64,000 bases of DNA, from positions 2,497,001 through 2,561,000 of the forward strand of contig NZ_CP097298.1 of the NCBI RefSeq assembly GCF_023503965.1. Reading direction: 5' to 3'. The notes beneath the pieces were generated by a model that ran no database searches, was not told where the DNA came from, and saw nothing but the letters and a program-made list of their open reading frames with translations. This document shows positions 26,618 to 35,565 of the stretch, in pieces. Source of the stretch: Brevundimonas albigilva. GTDB taxonomy: Bacteria; Pseudomonadota; Alphaproteobacteria; Caulobacterales; Caulobacteraceae. Made by a program: the position numbers and the translations under genes. Within the stretch, counting starts at the first letter, position 1, and each line of letters starts with the position of its first letter.

Positions 26618-27904
26618 CTATTCCGCCTTTCGGATGAGCTCGTCCGCCAGATCCGCCGTCAGATAGCCGTCGGCCGTCCGTCCGTTGGCCAGTTGCCAGC
26701 GACGCAGCGCCGCGCGGGTGTTGGCGCCGATGACGCCGTCGACGCCCTTGGTGTCGTATCCCATCCGCGTCAGGGCGTTCTGGGCGCCGATGCGCTGGTC
26801 GCGGGTCAGCGGCGCGTCGTTGGGCCACGCCTTGGTCAGGGCGGGCTTGCCCTGAACTCCGTCCGCGATCAGCCCGATGGCCAGCGCATAGGAGACCGAG
26901 TTGTTGTAGCGGCGGATCACATAGTGGTTGGGCAGGGCCAGGAAGGCCGGACCGTTCGCGCCCTGGGGCAACAGGATCGTCGCCTCCTCGCGCGCCTCGG
27001 CGCCGTTCGGCGTCCCGCCCTGGGCCAGGCGCACGCCCTTGGCGGCCCAGTAGGCCCAGTCGTGCCTGGGCCCTTCCGCCTCGGCGTAGTCGAACCCCGC
27101 CGGCAGCGTCACCTCATAGCCCCAGGTCTGGCCGCGCTTCCATCCGGCCTGGGCCAGCAGGTTGGCGGCCGAGGCCAGGGCGTCGGCGTCGTCGCCCCAG
27201 ATGTCGACATGGCCGTCGCCGTCCTGGTCGACGCCCAGCCGCAGATAGTTGTCGGGCATGAACTGGGTCTGGCCCATGGCCCCGGCCCAACTGCCCTTCA
27301 GCCCCGCGCGCTCGCGCCGGCCGTCCACGACGATGTCCAGGGCGTGCTTCAACTGCCCCTCGGCCCATTCGCGGCGGCGCCCGTCATAGGCCAGGGTGGC
27401 CAGCGAGCGGATCACGTCATAGTCGCCCTGCACCTGGCCGAAGGCGCTCTCCTGCGCCCAGATCCCGACCAGGATCTCACTGGGCACGCCGAACCGCTGC
27501 ACCACCGACCACGGCACGCGATCGATGCGCTGCTTGGCCTGGGCGATGCGGACCGGCGTGGCCGCGTTCTGCACATAGACGCCGGCGGGGCGCGAGAACT
27601 CCGGCTGGTTGCGGTCCAGGCGCACCACGCTGGGATCGGGCGTCAGCCCCTCCATCTCGCGGGCGTAGGCCTCGCGCCGGGCGCTGCTGGCGCGGGCCAG
27701 GAAGCTCTGCTTCCAGCCGTTGAACCCCTGCTGGTCATAGGCGGCCAGGGGCGGCGTCGTCGGGGCGGGCGCCGGCTGGGGCGCAGGCGTCTGGGACGCG
27801 GGCGACGGCGCGGTGGCGGGCAGGGTCGGAAGCGGCGGCTCCGGCAGCATGGGCGCACAGGCCGAGACGCAGCCGATCAGAAGCAGGCGGGAGGAAAAGC
27901 GCAT
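26618..27904 (-). CDS. Lytic murein transglycosylase (MltB type) with peptidoglycan-binding domain
   Basis: A 428-residue envelope lipoprotein that cuts peptidoglycan to 1,6-anhydro muropeptides. The ATG at 27904 is chosen over a TTG three codons upstream and gives a lipoprotein signal (MRFSSRLLLIGCVSAC). A Pro/Ala-rich linker follows. The SLT_2 catalytic domain includes ILVGIWAQESAFGQVQGDYD, with the catalytic Glu in QES, then AGAMGQTQFMPDNYL. The C-terminal domain is PG_binding_1 (ALTRMGYDTKGVDGVIGANT). It should work from the outer membrane facing the periplasm. Confidence 0.93.
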   Translation of the reverse strand: MRFSSRLLLIGCVSACAPMLPEPPLPTLPATAPSPASQTPAPQPAPAPTTPPLAAYDQQGFNGWKQSFLARASSARREAYAREMEGLTPDPSVVRLDRNQPEFSRPAGVYVQNAATPVRIAQAKQRIDRVPWSVVQRFGVPSEILVGIWAQESAFGQVQGDYDVIRSLATLAYDGRRREWAEGQLKHALDIVVDGRRERAGLKGSWAGAMGQTQFMPDNYLRLGVDQDGDGHVDIWGDDADALASAANLLAQAGWKRGQTWGYEVTLPAGFDYAEAEGPRHDWAYWAAKGVRLAQGGTPNGAEAREEATILLPQGANGPAFLALPNHYVIRRYNNSVSYALAIGLIADGVQGKPALTKAWPNDAPLTRDQRIGAQNALTRMGYDTKGVDGVIGANTRAALRRWQLANGRTADGYLTADLADELIRKAE

Positions 27905-28039
27905 GGGAATCAACTTAAAGCGGCTCGCGCATCAGGGGAAATGACAACCGCGCGAAGGCCGCGCTTTGGCCGTCAAACGCCTGACGCGCGAAATCGTGCG
28001 TCCCGCCTCCCCATTTGCCGTTGTTAACCCTGAATTTTC

Positions 28040-28069
28040 TCGACCTGTTGGGTCGCTGCGGCGTAATAG
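28040..28069 (+). promoter_or_regulatory. Possible promoter of tRNA-Cys
   Basis: TCGACC at 28040-28045 and TAATAG at 28064-28069 are separated by 18 bases and would start transcription about 12 bases before the tRNA. A short dyad CGACC-TGTTG-GGTCG overlaps the spacer. The -35 match is weak, so this is inference from spacing. Confidence 0.4.
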
Positions 28070-28087
28070 CGCACCGTTCCCTCTGAC

Positions 28088-28164
28088 GGCCTGATGGCGG
28101 AGTGGCGACGCGACGGGCGTGCAACCCCGTAAACCCTCCGTTCGACTCGGAGGTCAGGCCTCCA
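28088..28164 (+). tRNA. tRNA-Cys(GCA), with two non-canonical extra bases
   Basis: The acceptor stem GGCCTGA (28088-28094) pairs perfectly with TCAGGCC (28154-28160), followed by T73 and an encoded CCA. U73 and anticodon GCA (28121-28123), preceded by T and followed by A, indicate tRNA-Cys. The D arm is a 3-bp stem with AGTGG in its loop. The T arm is CTCCG-TTCGACT-CGGAG. Two features are odd. The ACGGG/CCCGT anticodon stem closes an 8-base loop rather than 7, and an extra G (28153) lies between the T stem and the acceptor stem. Each is explained by one inserted base, like the frameshifts elsewhere in the window. A degenerate tRNA is the other reading. Confidence 0.8.
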
Positions 28165-28249
28165 TATTTTCTTGTGCTATCGCCCTTCGGGCTACTTGAG
28201 CACGTTGGGCGTGCTAACGCCCCTCCGGCTGCTGGAGCACGTCTTGAAT

Positions 28250-28388
28250 CTCCCTCCCCGTCCGGGGAGGGTGGTCGCGCAGCGACCGGGTGGGGCCGGC
28301 CGGCAGGCCGCGCGACGGATCGTCGGCAGGTCGGGCCCCTCCACCCTCCCCACCCGGCTTCGCCTTCCCCAAGCGGGGAGGGAGAAGG
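28250..28388. repeat. Palindromic repeat, family B copy 2 (139 bp)
   Basis: It begins CTCCCTCCCCG and ends CGGGGAGGGAGAAGG. The inner part has GACCGGGTGGGG and the inverse CCCCACCCGGC. It has the same length and end structure as B1 and B3. It lies between the tRNA-Cys and the rpmJ promoter. Confidence 0.8.
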
Positions 28389-28413
28389 ACGGCGGGATTC
28401 ACGCCCTTTCGGC

Positions 28414-28442
28414 TTGACGCGCGGGAGTCGCCTCTCTATACG
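28414..28442 (+). promoter_or_regulatory. Sigma-70 type promoter of rpmJ
   Basis: TTGACG at 28414-28419 and TATACG at 28437-28442 are separated by exactly 17 bases. This is a close match to the housekeeping consensus and lies 66 bases upstream of the rpmJ start. It sits just outside repeat B2. Confidence 0.7.
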
Positions 28443-28508
28443 CACCGCCTCCGCCGCGATCCCACGGGTCAGCGGCTTTTCTATTGGTTTCTCTCAGGAC
28501 GTCCGACC

Positions 28509-28634
28509 ATGAAGGTCCGCAGCTCGCTCAAGTCCCTGAAGACCCGTCACCGCGACTGCAAGGTCGTGCGTCGCAAGGGCCGGGTCTATGTCATCAACAA
28601 GACCGACCCGCGCTTCAAGGCCAAGCAGGGCTGA
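28509..28634 (+). CDS. rpmJ: 50S ribosomal protein L36
   Basis: A 41-residue ribosomal protein L36 of the large subunit. The sequence [20 protein letters not shown] followed by [21 protein letters not shown] matches the alphaproteobacterial form. It has only one cysteine, so it is the zinc-independent type without the C-x2-C...C-x4-H zinc ribbon. It is monocistronic, with a promoter at 28414 and a terminator at 28702. Confidence 0.97.
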   Translation: MKVRSSLKSLKTRHRDCKVVRRKGRVYVINKTDPRFKAKQG

Positions 28635-28701
28635 TCAGCCCTGTTTCCGTGCGCCGCTTCGGCGGCGCGCGCGCACGGGATCTCGCTGACGATCCACAGG
28701 C

Positions 28702-28727
28702 TGCGGATGTTGTCCGCGGCCTTTTTC
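28702..28727 (+). terminator. Rho-independent terminator of rpmJ
   Basis: GCGGA (28703-28707) pairs with TCCGC (28713-28717) over a TGTTG loop, and GGCCTTTTTC follows. It lies about 70 bases after the rpmJ stop and before gapR. The stem is short, which lowers confidence. Confidence 0.55.
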
Positions 28728-28795
28728 GTGTTCGCGGTTGAGCCGCGCGGGCCGGCATGGTTAGCGTCCGCGCCTGATTTCTGGAGTTCTCCCTC

Positions 28796-29071
28796 ATGGC
28801 CGACGACGCCGCCTTCGACGCCTCGCCCGACGTCTTGACCGCCACGGCCCAGGGCCGCCTGCGCACCATCATCGAGCGGCTGGAGCGGCTCGAGGAGGAC
28901 AAGCAGGCCGTCATGACCGACATGAAAGAGGTCTTCGCCGAGGCCAAGGGCGAGGGCTATGACGTCAAGGTCCTGCGCAAGGTCATCCGCATCAGGAAGC
29001 AGGACAAGGCCAAGCGCCAGGAGGAGGAGGCGATCCTGGACCTCTACCTCTCCGCCCTTGGCGAGGTCTGA
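28796..29071 (+). CDS. gapR: GapR nucleoid-associated protein (DUF2312)
   Basis: A 91-residue protein of the DUF2312 family. GapR of Caulobacter binds overtwisted DNA as a clamp, marks positive supercoils ahead of replication and transcription, and is needed for normal chromosome replication. The family features are LRTIIERLERLEEDKQAVM, MKEVFAEAKGEGYDVKVLRK and the basic VIRIRKQDKAKRQEEE. Length fits closely. Most of the chain is helical and coiled. It is followed by a small basic protein of unknown role and, on the other strand, by the TacA-like regulator. As I recall, gapR and tacA are also close in Caulobacter. Confidence 0.92.
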   Translation: MADDAAFDASPDVLTATAQGRLRTIIERLERLEEDKQAVMTDMKEVFAEAKGEGYDVKVLRKVIRIRKQDKAKRQEEEAILDLYLSALGEV

Positions 29072-29082
29072 GGCGCCCGGGC

Positions 29083-29454
29083 TTGAAGCGCACGCCCTTC
29101 AAGCCAGGCGGAGGCCTCTCGCGCCCGGGCGGCCTCAAGGGGGGCGGCTCCAAGACGCCGCCCAGCCCCTTCGAGGCGCAACGCGAAGCCGCCAAACGCG
29201 CCGCCCTCAACGCCCTGAAACGCGCCCGCCGCTCGGCCGAGAAGGCGGGCGTTTCGCTGTCCGAATGGGAGGGCGAGTTCCTCGAGTCCGTCAGCGACCG
29301 CGTCAAGACCCACGGCCGCGCCTTCGCCGACCCCGAAAAGGGCGCGCCAGGCCAGGCGCTGTCGGCCATGCAGGGCAGGAAGCTCAAGGAAATCACCGCC
29401 AAGGCCAAGGGCGAGGAGCCGAAGCGTCGGCGGGGGCGTAAGAAGGACGAGTGA
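29083..29454 (+). CDS. Small basic protein of unknown function
   Basis: A 123-residue protein starting at a TTG, 11 bases after gapR, so probably cotranscribed. It begins MKRTPFKPGGGLSRPGGLKG, is rich in Lys, Arg and Gly at both ends, and has a helical middle (AAKRAALNALKRARRSAEKAGVSLSEWEGEFLESV, given here only in part as a description of its Ala/Lys/Arg content). The tail RRRGRKKDE suggests binding to nucleic acid. I do not recognise the family. Operon position with a nucleoid protein makes a DNA-linked role possible, but this is inference. Confidence 0.7.
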   Translation: MKRTPFKPGGGLSRPGGLKGGGSKTPPSPFEAQREAAKRAALNALKRARRSAEKAGVSLSEWEGEFLESVSDRVKTHGRAFADPEKGAPGQALSAMQGRKLKEITAKAKGEEPKRRRGRKKDE

Positions 29455-29463
29455 CGCCCCTCT

Positions 29464-29510
29464 CCGTCATCTCGGGCTTGACCCGAGGATCGGACCGCGA
29501 GGATGACGGA
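29464..29510. repeat. Palindromic repeat, family A copy 3, shortened
   Basis: A 47-base short version with CGTCAT-CTCGGGCTTGACC on the left and GAGGATGACGG on the right. The inner part present in the 108-base copies is missing. It lies between the convergent basic-protein gene and the TacA-like gene. Confidence 0.75.
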
Positions 29511-29559
29511 GTTGGGAGCGTGCAGGCGTTTTTAGAAGCGGCCTAGACCGGGGGAGTAA

Positions 29560-31032
29560 TCACCCCGCCTCCTTCAGCTGCCCCTCCAGCCCCTGTTCGC
29601 GCACCTTGCGGTACAGCGTCGAGCGCCCGATCCCCAGGCGGCGGGCGATCTCGCTCATGTGGCCGGAATAGACCTCGATGGCGTGCTGAATCAGGTCGCG
29701 TTCGATGTCGTCCAGGGTCCGCAGATGGCCCCGGTCGTCCAGGATGCGGATCGGCTGGTCGGGCAGGGGCGGCAGGTCCCCATAGGCCGGCGCCGGCGCC
29801 GGGGCCTGAGCCTGGGACTGGGCCTGGACCTGGACCTGGACCTGGGGCATCGGCGCGGCGACGCCCGAGATGGCGGGGAAGTCGTGCGGCTGCAGGAAGG
29901 GCGCGTCGGCCAGGACGATGGCGCGGAACACCGCATTCTCCAGCTGGCGCACGTTTCCGGGCCAGTCGAACCCCTGCAGCATGGCCAGGGTCTCGGGCGC
30001 GCAGCCGGCGACGCGCTTGCCCTCCTCGGCGTTGAAGCGGGCGATGAAGTGCTCGACCAGGGCGGGGATGTCCTCGCGTCGGTCGCGCAGCGACGGGGCC
30101 TCGATCGGAAAGACGTTCAGCCGGTAGAACAGGTCTTCGCGGAAGGCGCCGTCCTTGACCTGCTGGTCCGGATCGCGATTGGTGGCCGAGACGATGCGCA
30201 CGTCGATCTTCACCGGCCGCTTGCCGCCGACGGGGTCGATCTCGCCCTCCTGCAGCGCGCGCAGCAGCTTGACCTGAAGGTCCAGCGGCAGTTCGCCGAT
30301 CTCGTCCAGGAACAGGGTGCCGCCGTCCGCCTCGCGGAACTTGCCCAGGGTCTTCTCCACCGCCCCGGTGAAGGCCCCCTTCTCGTGACCGAACAGGATC
30401 GACTCGGCCAGATTGGCGGGCAGGGCGCCGCAGTTGACCGCCACGAACGGCTTGCCCGCCCGGTCGCTGGCGCCGTGCAGGGCGCGGGCGATGACCTCCT
30501 TGCCGACGCCGCTCTCGCCGGTGATCAGCACGGGGATGGACGACTTGGCCGCCCGCGCGCCCAGCGCCTTGACCAGGCGCATCGGCGCGCTGTCGCCCAC
30601 GATGTCGTCGAAGCTGGCGCGCCCTTGCGCCTTCTTGGTCAGGCGGCCGACCTCGGCGCTCAGCTGCGTCAGCTGCAGCGCGTTGGACACCCCGATCAGC
30701 AGCCGCTCGGGGCTGACCGGCTTGACGAAGAAGTCCTGGGCGCCGGCCTGCATGGCCTTGACCACCGCCTCGACCCCGGCGTTGGCGGTCAGCACGATCA
30801 CCGGCGTGGTCACTCCCGCGCTGCGCAGTTCGGCCAGGCACTCCATGCCCGACATCTCGGGCATCACCATGTCCAGCAGCACCACGTCGGCGCCGCCGCC
30901 GCGCGTCATCCGGTCGATGGCCTCGCCCCCGCCGGAGGCGTGCACGACCGCATAGCCGTCGCGTTCCAGCACCGCCTGGATCAGGCGGCGCTGGGTCGGA
31001 TCATCGTCGACGACCAGAACGGTCTTGGCCAT
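29560..31032 (-). CDS. tacA: Sigma-54-dependent response regulator (TacA-like)
   Basis: A 490-residue NtrC-type activator. Residues 1-125 are a receiver (VLVVDDD, phospho-acceptor Asp in [17 protein letters not shown]). Residues 150-385 are the AAA+ domain with Walker A GESGVGKE, the sigma-54 contact loop GAFTGA, Walker B LFLDEIGE and the R finger region. The C-terminus is a Fis-type HTH ([20 protein letters not shown]). Between AAA+ and HTH lies a low-complexity linker, [19 protein letters not shown]. TacA in Caulobacter turns on stalk and polar genes after phosphorylation through ShkA and ShpA. Length and closeness to gapR support tacA, but related FlbD- or NtrC-type proteins remain possible. 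Confidence 0.8.
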   Translation of the reverse strand: MAKTVLVVDDDPTQRRLIQAVLERDGYAVVHASGGGEAIDRMTRGGGADVVLLDMVMPEMSGMECLAELRSAGVTTPVIVLTANAGVEAVVKAMQAGAQDFFVKPVSPERLLIGVSNALQLTQLSAEVGRLTKKAQGRASFDDIVGDSAPMRLVKALGARAAKSSIPVLITGESGVGKEVIARALHGASDRAGKPFVAVNCGALPANLAESILFGHEKGAFTGAVEKTLGKFREADGGTLFLDEIGELPLDLQVKLLRALQEGEIDPVGGKRPVKIDVRIVSATNRDPDQQVKDGAFREDLFYRLNVFPIEAPSLRDRREDIPALVEHFIARFNAEEGKRVAGCAPETLAMLQGFDWPGNVRQLENAVFRAIVLADAPFLQPHDFPAISGVAAPMPQVQVQVQAQSQAQAPAPAPAYGDLPPLPDQPIRILDDRGHLRTLDDIERDLIQHAIEVYSGHMSEIARRLGIGRSTLYRKVREQGLEGQLKEAG

Positions 31033-31141
31033 GGAAACCTCGTCATCACCGGCGGCCGGCCTCGGACGGCCTGGCTCGTTTCGGGACGATTTCTACGGCG
31101 ACGAGGTGAAAATGGCGTTGTGGGGCGTGGTGACCGGCGGG

Positions 31142-32900
31142 TTAATCGGCCTTCTCGCAGCGGGTTTCCGGTTGCAGCTGCATCCGCCGCCCGCCGACCA
31201 CCAGGTCGGGCAGGGCCCCGGGGGCCGTGGCGACGCCCTTCCGGAAATCCGGCTCGATCCCGTCGCGCGCCCCAGGATCGCAGGCGGAGGCGTACCGGCC
31301 CAGCGCCAGCCACCGTCCGTCCTCGCCCTGGCCGAACGCCATCACCATGCGGGCCGTCGCGACCAGGACCTCGTCCCCGCCGTCGCCGTCGAGATCGAGG
31401 CGGCGCAGCACGCAGGCCTGCTCGCGGCCGCAGAAGATCAGCAGGTCGGACAGGGCTTGCGTCTGGGCGGCGAAGCTCTCCGGCACGGTCTGGCCGTCGA
31501 CGGCGACGAGGCGCACGTCTCGGGCCTGGCGCCGCAGCTCGGCGGGACTGTCGAACACGCGCCTGTCTCGCTGCTTGGCCGCCTGGGCCAGCCCGGCCAC
31601 CTGCGCATCTCCCGATCGCGTCAGCCGGTCCAGCGCGGCCCGGCCGGCCTTGCCGCTCTCGAAGCGCAGGAAGTCGAAATCGAAATCCCCGGCCGCCACC
31701 GCGCCGCGCTCCAGCCGCGCCGTCTGGTCGGCGACGGCCAGGCGCGCCGGGTCCAGCAGGGGGCTGAACAGGGCCAGGATGACCGCGACCGACAGCACGG
31801 CGGCGGCCAGGTTCGTCCGCTCCAGCGGCTTCATCCAGTCGCCCCGCCGCACGGCCGCCAGCAGATAGCCGGCCGCATAGGCCGCCCCGACCCCGGCGCA
31901 GGCCAGGGCGATGATCCGGTCCGGCGTCAGCCCGTGCTGGCCGATCCGCAGCATCAGGCCCCAGAAGGCCAGGCCGACCAGGGGGACCAGCAGCACGCCC
32001 CCGACCCGCGCCGTCCAGCGCAGCGCCGTCGGCGGCCGATTGTCGGGCCGCCCGTCCTGATAGGCGGTGTTGATCAGCACGATCAGCGCCGCCGCCGCCG
32101 ACAGCACCAGGGCCGTCGCGCTGCGCGTGCCCCACAGACCTCCAGCCCGGTGAAGGGCAGGGCCGCCAGGAAGCCGGCGGTCAGCACCGCCATCACCGGC
32201 AGCAACCACGACAGCAGCATCAGCGCCACCGTCCGCACGCCCCGGATCAGGCCGTCGCGCACGTCGGTCAGCTGCACCGCCGTGGCGAAGGCCAGGCACA
32301 GCACCGGCATGGCGAACCACGCCTGGCCCAGCAGGTCGCCCAGGGCGTCGATCCCGATCACCCCGAACAGCGAGGCCCCCAGGTGCAGCAGCAGCCAGAA
32401 CGTCCCGGTGAAGGCCAGCGACATCGCCAGCTGAACCCCCGCCTTCCACGCCGTGTCGAAATAGTCGGCGTAGGGCGCGATCCAGCGCCCGGCCCGCGCC
32501 GCCGGCGCGATCAGGTGATGGGCGATGAACAGGGCCGCCGCCCCGAACGCCATCGTCGGAAAGCTCAGGAACGGCGGCTGGGTCCAGCTGTCCAGCACCC
32601 GCCGGTCCACGTCGTGCCAACCCAGCAGGGCCAGGGCAGCGCCGCCGACGCCGTCCAGGTCGCCAGGGTGCGCGGCGACAGCCGCCCGACGCCCGCTAGC
32701 ACCACCACCGGCGCATAGCCGGCCGCCAGCGCCAGGGCCCCGAACACCGCCGGCTGGGTGCGCGGCCACAGGCCATGCTCGCCCGCGAAATACAGCGCAT
32801 AGAGCGCCAGGCCCTGGATCAGTCCGGTGATCAGCCGCGCGGCGAACAGCCGCCGCTCGCCGCCCAGGCCGATGCGTCCGCTGTCGTGCGTCAGGTCCAT
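31142..32900 (-). CDS. DUF4153 membrane protein, two frameshifts
   Basis: A polytopic membrane protein of about 586 residues after two missing bases are restored. The ATG at 32900 follows AGGAGA and gives MDLTHDSGRIGLGGERRLFA. The first break is near 32636 (join ATWTASAALALLGWHDVD) and the second near 32137 (join LPFTGLEV to WGTRSATALVLSAA). Around ten helices are visible in the first two thirds, as in DUF4153 proteins. The C-terminal part (DLLIFCGREQACVLRRLDLD, then a DGDGGDEVL stretch) looks like a soluble domain outside the membrane. Function is unknown. Confidence 0.8.
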
Positions 32901-32995
32901 CCGTCTCTCCTTTGCGACAGGCTGGCACAACGAAAGCGTCGCGCGAAGGCCTCTCGCGGTTGCGACGCCGCCCGAAGGTCCCCACAACAGAGGCC

Positions 32996-34807
32996 ATGAA
33001 CGCCCCCTTCAAGACGCCCGAGACCGAAGCCCCGCTGTGGGACCTGTCAGACCTCTATGGCTCGCGCGACGACGCCCGCCTCGCCGCCGACATGACCCAG
33101 GCGCGCGCCCTGGTCGACGACCTGAACGGCCTGAAGGGGCGTCTGGCGGCCCAGCGCGCCGATCCGTCGGCGTTGGGCGCGACGCTGGATCGGGCGATCA
33201 CCCTGTACGAACAGGCCTCGGACCGGCTGGGGGCGCTGGGCGCCTACGCCTTCCTGGCCGCCTCGACCGCGCGCGACGACGCGGGCGCGCAGGGGTTCGA
33301 GGCCGATGTGCGCGAGAAGATCACCGCCATCGCCACCCCGACCGTCTGGCTGACGCTGGAGATCAACCAGATCGACGACGCCGAGCTGGACGCCGCCCTG
33401 GCCGCCCATCCCGCCGCCGCCCGCTGGCGTCCCTGGCTGCGTCGCGTCCGCGCCATGAAGCCGCACGAACTGTCGGCTCAGCTTGAGACGTTCATCGCCG
33501 AGCGCGGCCCCATCACCGCCCAGTGGCCCCGCCTGTTCGACGAGCAGATGGCGGCCCTGCGCGCCCATACCGGACGAGGTGTGGCGGGTGGCGAGACCCT
33601 GACCCTGGCCGAGGCGCTGAACCGCCTGTCCGACGCCAAGCCCGCCCGCCGCAAGGCCGCCGCCGAGGGCCTGTCCGAGGCCCTGGCCGCCCGCGCCCCC
33701 ACCATCGCCCTTGTGCTGAACACCGTCGCCGCCGACAAGGCGATGGAGGACCGCTGGCGCGGCTTCAAGCGCCCGGCCGACAGCCGCCACCTGGCCAATG
33801 AGGTGGACGGAGAGGCGGTCGACGCGATGGCCCAGGCGGTCGCCGACGCCTATCCCCGCCTGTCGCACCGCTATTACGCCCTGAAGGCCAGGGCGATGGG
33901 CAAGACGCGGCTGGACCATTGGGACCGCAACGCCCCGATCGAGACGGCCGCCCCGCGCGCCTTCACCTGGACCCAGGGCCGCGAGATCGTGCTGGACAGC
34001 TTCTCGGACCTGGGCGGCGACTTCGCCCAGCGCGCCGGCCGCTTCTTCGACCAGCCCTGGATCGACGGCCGCGCCCGGCCGGGCAAACAATCCGGCGCCT
34101 ACGCCCACCCGGTCACCGCCGACCGCCACCCCTATGTCTTCCTGAACTGGATGGGAGAACGGCGCGACGTCCTGACCCTGGCCCACGAACTGGGCCACGG
34201 CGTGCACCAGACCCTGGCCGCCGAGCAGGGCACCCTGCTTGCCGACACCCCCCTGACCCTGGCCGAGACCGCCTCCATCTTCGCCGAGGGCCTGACCTTC
34301 GACCGCCTCTTGGCCACCGCGCCCAAGGCCGAACAGCGCGGCCTGCTGGCCGGCCGGATCGAGGACGGGCTGAACACCGTGGTGCGCCAGATCGCCTTCC
34401 ACCGCTTCGAGACCCGCTTCCACGACGAACGCCAGAAGGGCGAGGTGCCGCAGCAGCGGATCAACGAACTGTGGCTGGAGGAAATGGGCGCCTCCCTGGG
34501 GCCGGCCGTGACGCTGAACCCCGGCTACGAACACTGGTGGAGCTATGTCAGCCACTTCGTGCATTCGCCCTTCTATGTTTACGCCTACGCCTTCGGCGAC
34601 CTGCTGGTCGCGGCCCTGATGGAGGCGCGCCGCGCCGATCCGGCGGGCTTCACGCCGCTGTACCGCGACCTGCTGGCCGGCGGCGGAACCCGCACCTATG
34701 TCGAGGCGCTCAAGCCCTTCGACCTGAACCCGCGCGACCCCGCCTTCTGGAGCGTGGGCTGCCAGCGTCTGGAACGCCTGGTCGATCAGTTCGAGGCGCT
34801 GGGGTGA
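32996..34807 (+). CDS. pepF: Oligoendopeptidase F family M3 metallopeptidase
   Basis: A 603-residue cytosolic zinc peptidase of family M3 that cuts short peptides. The ATG at 32996 gives MNAPFKTPETEAPLWDLSDL, the usual N-terminus. The zinc site is LAHELGHGVHQT near residue 396, with the third ligand Glu in LAETASIFAEGLTFDR. The family sequence NPGYEHWWSYVSHFVHSPFY is present near the C-terminus. No frameshift is present. Confidence 0.95.
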   Translation: MNAPFKTPETEAPLWDLSDLYGSRDDARLAADMTQARALVDDLNGLKGRLAAQRADPSALGATLDRAITLYEQASDRLGALGAYAFLAASTARDDAGAQGFEADVREKITAIATPTVWLTLEINQIDDAELDAALAAHPAAARWRPWLRRVRAMKPHELSAQLETFIAERGPITAQWPRLFDEQMAALRAHTGRGVAGGETLTLAEALNRLSDAKPARRKAAAEGLSEALAARAPTIALVLNTVAADKAMEDRWRGFKRPADSRHLANEVDGEAVDAMAQAVADAYPRLSHRYYALKARAMGKTRLDHWDRNAPIETAAPRAFTWTQGREIVLDSFSDLGGDFAQRAGRFFDQPWIDGRARPGKQSGAYAHPVTADRHPYVFLNWMGERRDVLTLAHELGHGVHQTLAAEQGTLLADTPLTLAETASIFAEGLTFDRLLATAPKAEQRGLLAGRIEDGLNTVVRQIAFHRFETRFHDERQKGEVPQQRINELWLEEMGASLGPAVTLNPGYEHWWSYVSHFVHSPFYVYAYAFGDLLVAALMEARRADPAGFTPLYRDLLAGGGTRTYVEALKPFDLNPRDPAFWSVGCQRLERLVDQFEALG

Positions 34808-34849
34808 TCGGAAGGCGCCGTCCGCCGCCGTCTTCGTGTTCCCTCTCTT

Positions 34850-34961
34850 CGTCATCCTCGGGCTTGACCCGAGGATCGGGCCTTGGGCGATAGGCGGCCT
34901 CGCCTTCCTCGCACCTGCTGCGTTCTCCTCCGAGCCTCGGATCAAGCCCGAGGATGACGGG
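34850..34961. repeat. Palindromic repeat, family A copy 4
   Basis: An inverted repeat with left arm CGTCATCCTCGGGCTTGACC and right arm its near reverse complement (one change, GCCTCGGATCAAGCCCGAGG). It is 112 bases and lies between pepF and the oxidase subunit gene. Confidence 0.85.
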
Positions 34962-35046
34962 GCGGGGCGTGTCTCTGATTGCGCGCCCGGGCTTGAGCGT
35001 CGCGCCCGCCCCGTTATAAGTCCGCCTAGAACGACTGGGGAATCTC

Positions 35047-35316
35047 ATGGCCGAGCCGCACAATCCCGCCACCGCCGAAGCCGACGCCGACGCCAAGGCC
35101 TATGTCCACGGCGAAATGGCCATCAACGAGCAGGCCTCGACCTTCGATCTGTTCATGGCGATGACCAAGTGGGGTTCGCTGGGCGTGGCCGTCCTGCTGG
35201 TCTTCCTGGTCATGTGGTTCCATCCGGGCGGCAGCTTCATGGCCGGCCTGATCGGCGCCGTCGTCCTGGCGGTGGTCGGCTGGGTCGCCCTGAAGTCCAA
35301 GCCCCAGAGCCACTGA
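35047..35316 (+). CDS. aa3-type cytochrome c oxidase subunit IV
   Basis: An 89-residue single-pass membrane protein of the bacterial aa3 oxidase subunit IV family. The motif YVHGEMAINEQASTFDLFM is the family signature, followed by a hydrophobic helical region (WGSLGVAVLLVFLVMWFHPG) and a second hydrophobic segment. It binds the aa3 terminal oxidase in the cytoplasmic membrane and is not needed for its core chemistry. The other oxidase genes are not here. In related genomes it often precedes pntA, as it does here. Confidence 0.9.
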   Translation: MAEPHNPATAEADADAKAYVHGEMAINEQASTFDLFMAMTKWGSLGVAVLLVFLVMWFHPGGSFMAGLIGAVVLAVVGWVALKSKPQSH

Positions 35317-35506
35317 TCCTTCCCAATTCCGCGCAAGATCGCCTTTGAATTCCGGTCTCTGATCGCTCGCCGGCGCGATCTGCGCGCCTGACCGGGGGCG
35401 TCTGCTAGGCTCGGATCGGTCGCGCGCGGGACGGGGATTTCACACGATTCACACTATTCATACGGTGTTTTTCCAGGCGCCGGGTCCGGCGCCGGACGCT
35501 CGCGCT

Positions 35507-35536
35507 TTGACCTGCCGCCTCCGACGGGCCTAACCT
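35507..35536 (+). promoter_or_regulatory. Possible pntA promoter
   Basis: TTGACC at 35507-35512 and TAACCT at 35531-35536 are separated by 18 bases. It lies in the 249-base gap before pntA that otherwise holds no gene. Transcription would start near 35542, close to the hairpin at 35534-35557. Confidence 0.45.
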
Positions 35537-35557
35537 CGTTCTGAAAGAAGAACGAGG
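35534..35557 (+). promoter_or_regulatory. Hairpin overlapping the pntA ribosome binding site
   Basis: CCTCGTTCT (35534-35542) pairs perfectly with AGAACGAGG (35549-35557) over a GAAAGA loop. The last bases of the stem run into the GAGGGGG Shine-Dalgarno sequence before the TTG start at 35566. If transcribed it could hide the ribosome site; if the RNA starts inside it, the dyad could be an operator. Confidence 0.5.
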
Positions 35558-35565
35558 GGGATTGC

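Noticed and set aside
29083..29454. HNH or phage NinG-like protein
   Set aside because: The N-terminus MKRTPFKPG looks similar, but no zinc-binding Cys/His or HNH residues are present.
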